The notes under the pieces: generated by a model
The model's database searches: none
Told to the model about the DNA's origin: nothing
Seen by the model: only the letters and a program-made list of their open reading frames with translations
Position numbers and translations under genes: made by a program
Shown: positions 1 through 5,742 of the stretch, piece after piece
Layout: every line of letters begins with the position of its first letter
How positions within the stretch are numbered: the stretch's first letter is position 1
DNA from: Alphaproteobacteria bacterium
Lineage (GTDB): Bacteria; Pseudomonadota; Alphaproteobacteria; UBA8366; JADFVY01
NCBI GenBank assembly: GCA_029881615.1
Contig: JAOUMF010000159.1
Span: forward strand, 1-5,742
Length of the DNA: 5,742 nt
Direction of reading: 5' to 3'

Positions 1-1
1 G

Positions 2-421
2 GCCGGATTCGAGGCCACCATATCGCCCGATATCGCCGTCGATATCTGGCGCAAATTCGCCTTCCTGGCGCCTTTTGCGGGCGTTACCGCGGCAACCCGC
101 ATGCCGATCGGGCCAATCCTGGCCGAGCCCGACACCCGTCGGCTGTTCGCCGATCTGATCGCCGAAACCGTCGCGGTCGGTCGCGCGAAAGGGGCGCGGC
201 TGGAGGACGGCATAGAGGACAAGCAAATGGCCTTTGCCGAAGGCCTGCCGACCGAAATGAAGGCATCCATGCTGGGCGACCTGGAACGCGGCAACCGGCT
301 GGAACTGCCGTGGCTAACCGGCGCCGTGGTAAGGCTCGGCCGCGAACTCGGCGTGCCCACCCCGGTCAGCGACACGGTCTACACGGTGCTGAAACTGCAC
401 GCCGAAGGCCGGAAAGACTAA
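2..421 (+). CDS. panE: Ketopantoate reductase, C-terminal part (2-dehydropantoate 2-reductase family), 5' truncated by window
   Basis: The reading frame is open from the first bases and ends at TAA 419-421, giving 139 residues with the start outside the window. It matches the C-terminal helical domain of the PanE/ApbA family, which reduces 2-dehydropantoate to pantoate with NADPH in the cytoplasmic pathway to pantothenate and CoA. Visible family features, numbered within the fragment, are WRKF at 16-19, whose Lys18 fits the position of the catalytic lysine; SMLGD at 89-93; and RLELPWLTG at 99-107, whose Glu101 fits the conserved substrate-side glutamate. The tail has the usual LGREL-GVPTPV helix. 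Many genomes carry several PanE-like paralogues with unproven substrates, so the family is firm but the exact substrate and the symbol are inferred. It converges on ettA, with a terminator between them. Confidence 0.86.
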   Translation, partial: AGFEATISPDIAVDIWRKFAFLAPFAGVTAATRMPIGPILAEPDTRRLFADLIAETVAVGRAKGARLEDGIEDKQMAFAEGLPTEMKASMLGDLERGNRLELPWLTGAVVRLGRELGVPTPVSDTVYTVLKLHAEGRKD

Positions 422-423
422 GC

Positions 424-452
424 AAGGCGGAAGGGAGCGCGCGCCGCCTTTT
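424..452 (+). terminator. Intrinsic terminator of the panE-like gene
   Basis: A 7-bp perfect stem, AAGGCGG at 424-430 pairing with CCGCCTT at 444-450, encloses a 13-base GC-rich loop and runs into four T residues at 449-452. It starts three bases after the panE stop codon. On the minus strand the hairpin is not followed by a T run, so it probably serves only the plus-strand gene and not ettA, which converges from the right. Confidence 0.75.
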
Positions 453-477
453 CAAGCGGAACCCGCCCCCTGCCCGC

Positions 478-2157
478 CTAACGCGTCAACGGCTTGTATT
501 TGATGCGGTGGGGCTGGTCGGCCTCGGCGCCCAGACGGCGCCTGCGATCGGCCTCGTAGTCCTGATAGTTGCCCTCGAACCAGACCACCTGGCTATCACC
601 CTCAAACGCGAGGATGTGCGTGGCGATGCGGTCGAGGAACCAGCGATCATGGCTGATCACCATGGCGCAGCCGGCAAATGCCAGCAACGCATCTTCCAAC
701 GCCCGCAGCGTATCCACGTCAAGATCGTTGGTCGGCTCATCGAGCATCAGGAAGTTGGCGCGCGTGCGCAGCATCTTGGCCAGATGTACCCGGTTGCGTT
801 CACCGCCCGAAAGCTGACCCACCTTCTTCTGCTGGTCCGAACCCTTGAAGTTGAAGGCGCCGACATAGGCGCGCGACGGAATCTTGCGCTTGCCGAGATC
901 GATATCCGCCTCGCCCTGGGAAATTTCCTCCCACACGGTGGCGGTGGGATTCAACGCGTCCCGGCTCTGATCCACATAGCCCAGCTCTACCGTGTCACCG
1001 ACCGTCAAGCTGCCGGAATCCGGCGTTTCCTGACCGGCAATCATGCGGAACATGGTGGTCTTGCCGGCACCGTTCGGGCCGATCACACCGACCAGCGCGC
1101 CCGGCGGCAAAATGAAATTCAGGTTTTCGATCAATTGATGATCGCCAAAACCCTTGCCCAGCCCTTGCGCCACGATCACCTGATCGCCCAGCCGCTGGCC
1201 AACGGGAATGACAATCTGCGCGGTTTCCGTCGATTTGGTGTTGGCCTCCGCCAGCATTGCCTCGTAGGACTGGATGCGGGCCTTCGATTTGGCATGGCGC
1301 GCCTTCGGGCTCTGCTGAATCCATTCGCGCTCGCGAGCCAGCGTCTTCATCTGGGCGACGTCGGCCTTTTCCTCATGCTCAAGCCGCTTCTGCTTCTGCT
1401 CCAGCCAGGCGGAATAATTACCCTCGTACGGGATGCCATTACCGCGGTCGAGTTCAAGAATCCAGCCCGTCACATTGTCCAGGAAGTAGCGATCATGGGT
1501 CACCATCACCACGGTGCCCGCATATTCACGAAGATGGCGTTCCAGCCACGATACCGATTCGGCGTCGAGATGGTTGGTCGGTTCGTCAAGCAACAGCAGA
1601 TCGGGTTTGGCCAGCAGCAGCCGGCAGAGCGCCACCCGGCGGCGTTCGCCACCCGACAGCTTTTCCACGCCAGTCTCGCCCGGCGGGCAACGCAGCGCGT
1701 CCATGGCGATCTCGACGGTGCGGTCCAGGTCCCAGGCGTCGGCCGCGTCAATCTTTTCCTGCAGTTCGGCCTGTTCTTCGATCAGGGCCGTCATCTCGTC
1801 GGCATCCTCGACCTCGCCCAGCCGCATGGACACTTCGTTGAAGCGGTCCACCACGGCCTTGATCTCGCCCATGCCCCGCATGACATTCTCTGCCACGGTC
1901 AGCTTCGGGTCCAGCTCCGGCTCCTGCGCCAGATACCCGACGCTCGCGCCGTCGGCGGCCCAGGCTTCGCCGGTATATTCTGTCTCCATGCCCGCCATGA
2001 TCTTCAGCAGCGTCGACTTGCCCGCGCCGTTATAGCCCAGCACGCCGATCTTTACGCCGGGCAGGAAGGACAGTGTAACGCCGCGCAAAACCTCTTTCCC
2101 GCCGGGATAGGTCTTGCGAAGGTCTTTCATCACATAGACATACTGATAGGACGCCAT
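478..2157 (-). CDS. ettA: Energy-dependent translational throttle protein EttA (ABC-F ATPase)
   Basis: The 559-residue product is close in length and sequence to E. coli EttA (about 555 residues). EttA is a soluble ABC-F protein that binds the ribosomal E site next to the P-site tRNA and ties early elongation to the ATP/ADP ratio. Domain 1 has Walker [10 protein letters not shown] at 41-49, signature LSGGE at 167-171, Walker B with [12 protein letters not shown] at 187-198 (catalytic Glu192) and switch His221. The arm insertion lies around 95-140. The basic, helical P-site tRNA-interaction linker is at about 245-325. Domain 2 has GPNGAGKTT at 360-368, LSGGE at 449-453, LDEPTNDLD at 472-480 (Glu474) and His503. 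The C-terminal RIKYK is typical of the family. The ATG at 2157 gives the normal family N-terminus ([12 protein letters not shown]). Only a weak purine stretch (CGGAAA) precedes it. All ATPase residues are intact. It lies downstream of pncB in the same direction and could be read through from it. Confidence 0.97.
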   Translation of the reverse strand: MASYQYVYVMKDLRKTYPGGKEVLRGVTLSFLPGVKIGVLGYNGAGKSTLLKIMAGMETEYTGEAWAADGASVGYLAQEPELDPKLTVAENVMRGMGEIKAVVDRFNEVSMRLGEVEDADEMTALIEEQAELQEKIDAADAWDLDRTVEIAMDALRCPPGETGVEKLSGGERRRVALCRLLLAKPDLLLLDEPTNHLDAESVSWLERHLREYAGTVVMVTHDRYFLDNVTGWILELDRGNGIPYEGNYSAWLEQKQKRLEHEEKADVAQMKTLAREREWIQQSPKARHAKSKARIQSYEAMLAEANTKSTETAQIVIPVGQRLGDQVIVAQGLGKGFGDHQLIENLNFILPPGALVGVIGPNGAGKTTMFRMIAGQETPDSGSLTVGDTVELGYVDQSRDALNPTATVWEEISQGEADIDLGKRKIPSRAYVGAFNFKGSDQQKKVGQLSGGERNRVHLAKMLRTRANFLMLDEPTNDLDVDTLRALEDALLAFAGCAMVISHDRWFLDRIATHILAFEGDSQVVWFEGNYQDYEADRRRRLGAEADQPHRIKYKPLTR

Positions 2158-2200
2158 GGCGTTTCCGAAACTCCGATAACTGCTGAGACTACAATACCTG

Positions 2201-2212
2201 CCCCATATGGGG
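2201..2212. repeat. 12-bp perfect palindrome upstream of ettA
   Basis: CCCCATATGGGG is a perfect palindrome in the pncB-ettA gap, 43 bp before the ettA start codon and between the best promoter candidate and the gene. With no loop it is a poor RNA hairpin, so a protein-binding site is the more natural reading. No regulator is identified and a chance occurrence is possible. Confidence 0.35.
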
Positions 2213-2226
2213 ACGCGGCGGCGCGT

Positions 2227-2255
2227 CTTGTAGCCGATACGGCGACAAGGCGCAA
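2227..2255 (-). promoter_or_regulatory. Weak candidate sigma-70-type promoter for ettA
   Basis: On the minus strand, TTGCGC (2255-2250) and TACAAG (2232-2227) are separated by 17 bases. Both boxes are poor matches to consensus. It is the best-spaced pair I found in the 122-bp gap between pncB and ettA. It would give a leader of about 60 bases that contains the palindrome at 2201-2212. Read-through from pncB is an equally good explanation of ettA expression. Confidence 0.25.
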
Positions 2256-2279
2256 TGTCCGGTAGGTTCAGGCAGGCGA

Positions 2280-3647
2280 TCAGCCGGTCGCCAGGTCCAC
2301 TTGGTCGGCCAGATTCCGCAAAGCGGGCGCGATTTCCGCCTCGTAGCGAGGTTCATTTTCGAGGCGCTTGAAATGTTCCGGGAGGCGAGCCAATTGGTCG
2401 GCGCAATGGACGCGGGTTTCTTCCAGGCTTGGCAGGTCGGCAACGCGTTTCCCGCCACGCATCACCGGGCGGATCAGCGCCTCGCCGCCCTGTTCGTCGC
2501 CATCAACCGTCAGCAAGTCGCCTTCCATGACGCCGTCCACGCCATAGCGGCGCCAGACCTGCTTGCGGCCGGGCCAGGTGGCCTTGCCTTCGGATCGTTT
2601 GCGCTTTGGTTTACCGGCATATTCCTGCAGCTTGTAGGCGCAATCCAGCGCCGCCACGTCGGACGATGTCGTCAGCGCGGTGCCGATGCCGTAGCCGTCG
2701 ATCGGCGCGCCGCCATGCGCGAACTCCAGCAGCTTGTCCTCGTCAATGCCGCCGCTGGCGAAGATCGACACCTTGCCGAGCCCGTGCCCGTCCAGAATAT
2801 TGCGCACCTTTCGCGCATGGTCGGCGAGATCCCCGCTGTCCAGCCGCACCCCGGCCAGTTCGATCCCGTCCGCCGCCAGCGTCGGCGCCAGCCGCGCCAC
2901 TTTTCCCGCCCCGGCCTCGGTATCGTAGGTGTCGATCAGCAGGATCACCGATTGCGGGCGCGAACGGGCGAAATGCTCGAATGCCTCCTCTTCACTGTCA
3001 TGGGCCTGGATGAAGGAATGGGCCATGGTGCCGTAAATCGGTACGCCGTAGCGCGATTCCGCGAGCACCGTCGCCGTCCCCGCGAAACCGGCGATATAGG
3101 CGGCGCGCGCCGCCATCAGTCCGGCCTCCGCCCCATGCGCGCGGCGCAATCCGAAATCGACCAGCAGCTTGCCGGGCGCCGCCAGCGTCATGCGCGCGGC
3201 CTTGGACGCGATCAGCGTCTGGAAATGCAGGATGTTGATCAGGCGGGTTTCCATAAGCTGGGCCTGCGGCAGCGGCGCGGTCACCCGGATGATCGGCTCG
3301 TCGGCGAAAATCACTGTGCCCTCCGGCGGCGCATGGATATCGCCGGTAAAGCGCAACTCGGCCAATTGGTCGATGAAATCACGCGGGAAACGCCCGCTCT
3401 CCGCCAGCCAGTCCAGCTCGGTCGCCGTGAAGCGCGCCTGCTCCAGGAATTCAACTGCCTGCTCCAGCCCCGCTGCCACCAGGAACCCGCGCCGTGCGGG
3501 CAGCCGGCGCACGAAAAACTCGAACACGGCGGTCTCCGTCATGCCATGCTCCAGATATGACTGTAGCATGGTGAGCTGATAGAGGTCGGTAAGCAGCAGG
3601 CTGCCGCCTGGATCGCCAGCCATGAGGGTATCGTCGCGGGAGGTCAT
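2280..3647 (-). CDS. pncB: Nicotinate phosphoribosyltransferase
   Basis: The 455-residue product makes nicotinate mononucleotide from nicotinate and PRPP, with ATP hydrolysis: the entry step of NAD salvage (Preiss-Handler pathway), in the cytoplasm. Family landmarks run in the expected order: [11 protein letters not shown] near the N-terminus (18-28), an FFVRRLP strand (44-50), DFGLRRAHG at 164-172, [10 protein letters not shown] at 206-215 (His210 is the likely phosphorylated histidine), DTYDT at 239-243, GVRLDSGDL at 266-274, ASGGID at 297-302 and the phosphate-binding [11 protein letters not shown] at 318-328. Length is normal for the bacterial family and no key motif is lost. The first ATG (3647) is chosen; a second at 3623 would remove eight unconserved residues. 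Neither has a Shine-Dalgarno sequence. A TATAGT box just before 3647 suggests a leaderless message. The stop is TGA at 2280-2282, and ettA follows in the same direction. Confidence 0.96.
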   Translation of the reverse strand: MTSRDDTLMAGDPGGSLLLTDLYQLTMLQSYLEHGMTETAVFEFFVRRLPARRGFLVAAGLEQAVEFLEQARFTATELDWLAESGRFPRDFIDQLAELRFTGDIHAPPEGTVIFADEPIIRVTAPLPQAQLMETRLINILHFQTLIASKAARMTLAAPGKLLVDFGLRRAHGAEAGLMAARAAYIAGFAGTATVLAESRYGVPIYGTMAHSFIQAHDSEEEAFEHFARSRPQSVILLIDTYDTEAGAGKVARLAPTLAADGIELAGVRLDSGDLADHARKVRNILDGHGLGKVSIFASGGIDEDKLLEFAHGGAPIDGYGIGTALTTSSDVAALDCAYKLQEYAGKPKRKRSEGKATWPGRKQVWRRYGVDGVMEGDLLTVDGDEQGGEALIRPVMRGGKRVADLPSLEETRVHCADQLARLPEHFKRLENEPRYEAEIAPALRNLADQVDLATG

Positions 3648-3654
3648 GACGGAG

Positions 3655-3660
3655 ACTATA
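3655..3660 (-). promoter_or_regulatory. Candidate -10 box giving a leaderless pncB mRNA
   Basis: On the minus strand TATAGT (five of six consensus bases) ends 7 bases before the ATG at 3647. Normal -10 to start-site spacing would place transcription start at or next to the A of the ATG. This fits the lack of any ribosome binding sequence there. I see no convincing -35 box, so this is tentative. Confidence 0.35.
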
Positions 3661-3708
3661 GCGCCGCCGCCGGCCGCGGGCCTTGCGGCAGATCAAGACG
3701 AACAGACC

Positions 3709-3992
3709 TGCCTTGATTCCCGCCCCTTCTGACCCTGTCTCGTGCCCATGTCGATTTGTGAACGCAACCGGATCTGGGCCATTCCGGGCCCCGCCAACAT
3801 CGGCAAGACCTGGCTTGCCAGAACCGCATGACCGGCTTTCCCCTGCAGCTGCTGGCGCGCGAGAACTGCGACCAGATGGTGGCAATGCGCGGCCGGAATT
3901 CGGCGGCACCAACTACCGGCGAGGAAAAGATTCTGACGTCACCTCCACGCTGGTTCACCTGTAGGGTGGAACCGTTGCCACTGAACCGGCCG
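3709..3992 (+). pseudogene. Decayed 5' fragment of a SUV3-like helicase gene (copy of the start of the gene at 5470)
   Basis: This stretch aligns without gaps to 5431-5469 upstream of the helicase ATG (24 of 39 bases) and then along the helicase coding start. ATG at 3748 matches ATG at 5470. The first 24 codons match at 64 of 72 bases, including a degraded Walker A (GPANIGKT against GPTNTGKT). The copy then lacks 21 bp plus one further base, so its frame hits TGA at 3829-3831. Homology resumes in another frame from 3828 (GFPLQLLAREN, TGEEKI) and matches 122 of 156 bases to codon 88 of the intact gene. In that second part 19 of 34 changes fall at first or second codon positions, as expected for drift without selection. 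After 3992 the reading no longer resembles a helicase, though the intact gene leaves the window only two codons later, so the exact right end of the match cannot be set. It fills most of the 385-bp pncB-sheath gap; nothing else gene-like is seen there. Confidence 0.87.
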
Positions 3993-4014
3993 GGAACGAC
4001 CCGCCGCTTATATA

Positions 4015-4028
4015 TTTCAAACTTGAAA
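4015..4028. repeat. AT-rich inverted repeat after the sheath gene stop; possible weak terminator
   Basis: TTTCAA and TTGAAA form a 6-bp inverted repeat with a two-base centre, in an AT-rich patch (about 4007-4032) that stands out from the GC-rich surroundings. It lies a few bases beyond the sheath-gene stop on the minus strand. The stem is short and AT-only and there is no clean T run, so a terminator role is weakly supported. It also marks the border between the helicase relic and the sheath gene. Confidence 0.3.
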
Positions 4029-4032
4029 AGCC

Positions 4033-5289
4033 TTAAGGACGGGCCGGCTGGGATATCCGCAAAGGCAGGAACTCGCCGGATCGAAGCAGGGCAATCATTA
4101 TGACCATATCCAGCCGGCGGGTGCCGCCATCGCCGGTAGCCGACGCATCGCATCGGACCGTATAGCAGTCCTCGGGTCGCCGGCCGGGGAAAGCACCATC
4201 GCGGAACAGTTCAAATAGAAAGTCCGATATGCTCTGTTCGACCTGGGCACAAACATTATCGCCCGGGTCGGAGACGGCCCATTCCGTGCCGTTCCGGATG
4301 CTTTCCTCGATCATCAGCGCGGTTCGCCGCACCGGTATATATTTCCAGTCCGAATTCAGCCAATCCGCGCCCATCAGGGTCCGGTTTCCCCAGACCGTGT
4401 AGCCCCCCATCTGCGTCCGAATCAGGCAATTCACGCCGCTGCGGGACAGCGCGTCGTTATCCATTTGCGACACCGCATGGGTCAAGCCTCCGATCCCGAG
4501 TAATCGACCATTGGCGCCGGCGGCGCTTTTCCACACGCCTTGTTCCCGGTCGGACCGGGCCAGCATTCCGGCGATGGCGCCACTTGATCCCAGGGAGTTT
4601 CCCGACGAAATCACGCGCGGGAAATGCACAACGCTGTTGGCGCGGCGGATCGGCGCATTGGCGCTGATCCAGGCTTTCATTCGAACCGTTGTATCCACGT
4701 CCGGCGGGATATCCGTGATCAGCATTGCACGCCGGCCGGTGACATAATCCCCGGCCGCGACATAAAGCGCGGTGGCGGCTTCCGGGTTCAATGCCGCCGC
4801 GTCGGGAATGCATAGCAGGTTGAAATGCGCCGCGCTGTCCAGCGCCCGCAGGGCGCTTTCGGTCAAGTCCGTCAATTGCGGCACGGCAGCGATCCAGGCT
4901 TCGCGACCGCCATTATTGAAAAAGTGGGTCACTGCCCAATGCAGTTCGCTCTGCTGACCCGCCACACCGTAATGCCGGTGAAATTCGGTCGCGCTGCGAA
5001 CCAGCATGGCGCGCCCGATCGGGCGTTGCGCGGACAGACCGACAAAGGCGCCGATATCGGTTTTGGCCCGTTCAATCCGGCGGGAGACTTCCTGCGTCGG
5101 TTCCTGCCCCAGCGGTGGCGCATAGTTCGGGTTGGGAATGGTAACCTGTGGAACGCCCGGCACCTGGGGGATATCTGGCATCTGGGGCAGGCCGGGAACC
5201 TGAGGCGTGCCCGGCGCCGGCTCCAGTTTTGGCAACAGGTCGGTCAGGTTTTTTGGCAGAATTTGCGGCGTATCCGTCTTCTGAGCCAT
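4033..5289 (-). CDS. Contractile tail-sheath-like protein with proline-rich repeat N-terminus
   Basis: The 418-residue product belongs to the tail sheath family (gpFI-type; Phage_sheath_1 and its C-terminal domain) of contractile phage tails and related injection systems. Sheath subunits polymerise around a tube and contract. Family-like stretches are TDIGAFVGLSAQRPIGRAM (77-95), an FHRHYG-type segment (103-108), AVTHFFNNGGREAWIAAV (119-136), FNLLCIPD (156-163), SSGAIAGMLARSDREQGVWK (235-254), VNCLIRTQMGGYTVWGNRTL (286-305) and the end domain with WKYIPVRRTALMIEESI (315-331), GTEWAV and YTVRCD. The usual PGVYVEE start is not evident; instead there is a Pro-rich region with hexapeptide repeats. 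ATG 5289 is preferred because GGAGGGG precedes it at good spacing; the frame also has a TTG at 5337 without support. No tube, baseplate or ATPase gene is in view. No frameshift or internal stop is present, so it is probably functional; its role is unknown. Confidence 0.9.
   Translation of the reverse strand: MAQKTDTPQILPKNLTDLLPKLEPAPGTPQVPGLPQMPDIPQVPGVPQVTIPNPNYAPPLGQEPTQEVSRRIERAKTDIGAFVGLSAQRPIGRAMLVRSATEFHRHYGVAGQQSELHWAVTHFFNNGGREAWIAAVPQLTDLTESALRALDSAAHFNLLCIPDAAALNPEAATALYVAAGDYVTGRRAMLITDIPPDVDTTVRMKAWISANAPIRRANSVVHFPRVISSGNSLGSSGAIAGMLARSDREQGVWKSAAGANGRLLGIGGLTHAVSQMDNDALSRSGVNCLIRTQMGGYTVWGNRTLMGADWLNSDWKYIPVRRTALMIEESIRNGTEWAVSDPGDNVCAQVEQSISDFLFELFRDGAFPGRRPEDCYTVRCDASATGDGGTRRLDMVIMIALLRSGEFLPLRISQPARP
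5143..5205 (-). repeat. 18-bp coding repeats: P-Q-V/M-P-G/D-L/I/V hexapeptides in the sheath N-terminus
   Basis: Residues 29-49 of the sheath-like protein read PQVPGL, PQMPDI, PQVPGV, PQV: three and a half imperfect hexapeptide units in frame. Further prolines lie on both sides (residues 8-59). The pattern suggests an extended, flexible, polyproline-like segment ahead of the folded sheath core. Units differ at several bases, so the array is not a fresh slippage product. Confidence 0.85.
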
Positions 5290-5293
5290 CAAG

Positions 5294-5300
5294 CCCCTCC
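5294..5300 (-). promoter_or_regulatory. Ribosome binding site of the sheath-like gene
   Basis: GGAGGGG on the minus strand (5300 to 5294) lies four bases before the ATG at 5289, with GGAG seven bases away. It is the strongest Shine-Dalgarno match in the window and decides the start over the upstream in-frame TTG at 5337. Confidence 0.75.
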
Positions 5301-5311
5301 GAAAAAATTTC

Positions 5312-5320
5312 TGATATAAT
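5312..5320 (+). promoter_or_regulatory. Perfect extended -10 (TGnTATAAT), candidate helicase promoter
   Basis: TGATATAAT is an exact extended -10 element facing the helicase gene. No good -35 box lies 17 bases upstream, but extended -10 promoters can do without one. It would give a leader of about 140 bases before the ATG at 5470. The box is immediately upstream of the sheath-gene ribosome binding site on the other strand, within an AT-rich patch (5301-5322), so it could also be part of the sheath promoter region. Confidence 0.35.
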
Positions 5321-5430
5321 TTGGCGACGATGCCCAATCCTGGAGCCGAACCCCCTCCAGAAGGTCACGAAAAATTACATGGCGGTGGCTCGAAAGCAAC
5401 CTCCCCGCGAGCATTCGAATCGATTTCCCT

Positions 5431-5736
5431 TGCCTTGGTTTTCGCCTGGCGCAATCCTACCTGTTGCCCATGTCGATTCGCGAACGCAACCGGATCAGGG
5501 CCATCCTGGGCCCCACCAACACTGGCAAGACCTGGCTTGCCATGGACCGTATGCTCGGCCATGCCTCGGGGATGATCGGCTTCCCCCTGCGGCTATTGGC
5601 GCGCGAGAATTATGACCGGGTGGTCGCCACGCGCGGCCGGGATTCGGTGGCGCTGATTACCGGCGAGGAAAAGATCGTGCCGCCGCGCCCGCGCTGGTTC
5701 ATCTGTACCGTGGAATCGATGCCGCTGGACCGGCCC
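5431..5736 (+). repeat. Right copy of the duplicated helicase start region
   Basis: This segment (39 bp upstream of the helicase ATG plus about 89 codons) is the intact partner of the relic at 3709-3992, in the same orientation, 1722 bp to the right at the start codon. Identity is 24/39 upstream of the ATG and about 200/245 in the aligned coding part (hand count), with 22 bp missing from the left copy. The end is set by the window edge. Confidence 0.87.
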
Positions 5737-5742
5737 GTGGCC
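5470..5742 (+). CDS. SUV3-like ATP-dependent helicase, N-terminal part, 3' truncated by window
   Basis: An open frame of 91 codons runs from ATG 5470 to the window end with no stop. The start of an ATP-dependent helicase related to mitochondrial SUV3 is recognisable: Walker A GPTNTGKT at 14-21 (SUV3 proteins have nearly the same loop), GFPLRLLARE at 37-46, ALITGEEKI at 61-69 and CTVESMPL at 79-86. SUV3 unwinds RNA/DNA and works in mitochondrial RNA turnover. Alphaproteobacteria commonly carry long homologues (roughly 900-1,100 residues) whose job is less well defined. The ATG is supported by the Walker A distance and by the matching ATG in the relic at 3748. No clear Shine-Dalgarno sequence is present. 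It is divergent from the sheath gene with a 180-bp gap between start codons. The helicase core motifs beyond motif I lie outside the window. Confidence 0.88.
   Translation, partial: MSIRERNRIRAILGPTNTGKTWLAMDRMLGHASGMIGFPLRLLARENYDRVVATRGRDSVALITGEEKIVPPRPRWFICTVESMPLDRPVA

Noticed and set aside
310..2265. A 651-codon open frame on the plus strand
   Set aside because: It is antisense to the whole of ettA, which has complete ABC-F motifs. Long antisense frames are common opposite GC-rich genes, and the translation shows no family features.
2301..3560. A 419-codon open frame on the plus strand
   Set aside because: It is the antisense shadow of pncB and carries no recognisable motif.
3451..3912. 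Minus-strand frame across the pncB start and the relic
   Set aside because: It overlaps pncB in another frame and is antisense to the helicase relic. Its likeness to a frame at 5365-5562 only reflects the DNA duplication.
3828..4103. A 91-codon plus-strand frame that could be called a small hypothetical protein
   Set aside because: Its first 55 codons are the frameshifted remains of the helicase start. The rest reads through the AT-rich border and the antisense of the sheath 3' end.
5290..5337. 16-residue N-terminal extension of the sheath gene from TTG 5337
   Set aside because: The start is a TTG without a ribosome binding site, while ATG 5289 has a strong one. The extra stretch is also crossed by the AT-rich regulatory patch.
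5446..5468. Possible sigma-54 site (TGGCGC...TTGC) before the helicase
   Set aside because: The GG and GC elements are too far apart for a sigma-54 promoter.
5148..5615. Plus-strand frame spanning the sheath 5' end and the helicase start
   Set aside because: It is antisense to the sheath gene and out of frame with the helicase. Walker A and the family motifs are in the frame of ATG 5470.
1..5742. CRISPR array, tRNA or rRNA genes, insertion sequence, integrase or transposase
   Set aside because: No regularly spaced repeats, tRNA-like folds, rRNA sequence or recombinase motifs were seen on either strand by reading.

Overview
The window reads as chromosomal DNA from a GC-rich alphaproteobacterium, perhaps of the Rhodospirillales. 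That guess rests on codon use, the style of the EttA and nicotinate phosphoribosyltransferase proteins, and a SUV3-like helicase of the type common in alphaproteobacteria. The sequence does not fix the genus.

Layout: (1) 2-421, plus strand, the C-terminal part of a ketopantoate reductase (PanE/ApbA family), followed by a good intrinsic terminator. (2) 478-2157, minus strand, the ABC-F translation factor EttA. (3) 2280-3647, minus strand, a complete nicotinate phosphoribosyltransferase (PncB), 122 bp upstream of ettA and in the same direction. (4) 3709-3992, plus strand, a decayed copy of the 5' end of a helicase gene. (5) 4033-5289, minus strand, an intact contractile tail-sheath-like gene with an unusual proline-rich N-terminus. 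(6) 5470-5742, plus strand, the intact 5' end of a SUV3-like helicase gene that runs out of the window.

The left two thirds is ordinary housekeeping: pantothenate/CoA synthesis, translation control by energy state, and NAD salvage. The unusual part is 3.65-5.74 kb. A lone sheath gene lies between two copies of the same helicase start region. The left copy is a broken relic (about 82% identical over the coding part by hand alignment, with a frameshift and a 21-bp deletion). The right copy is open. The simplest reading is that pncB and the helicase were once divergent neighbours. A cassette holding the sheath gene then entered or duplicated at the helicase 5' end, leaving a relic on one side and a working 5' end on the other. 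No tube, baseplate, spike, AAA+ ATPase, integrase or transposase gene is visible, so the sheath gene is an orphan as far as this window shows.
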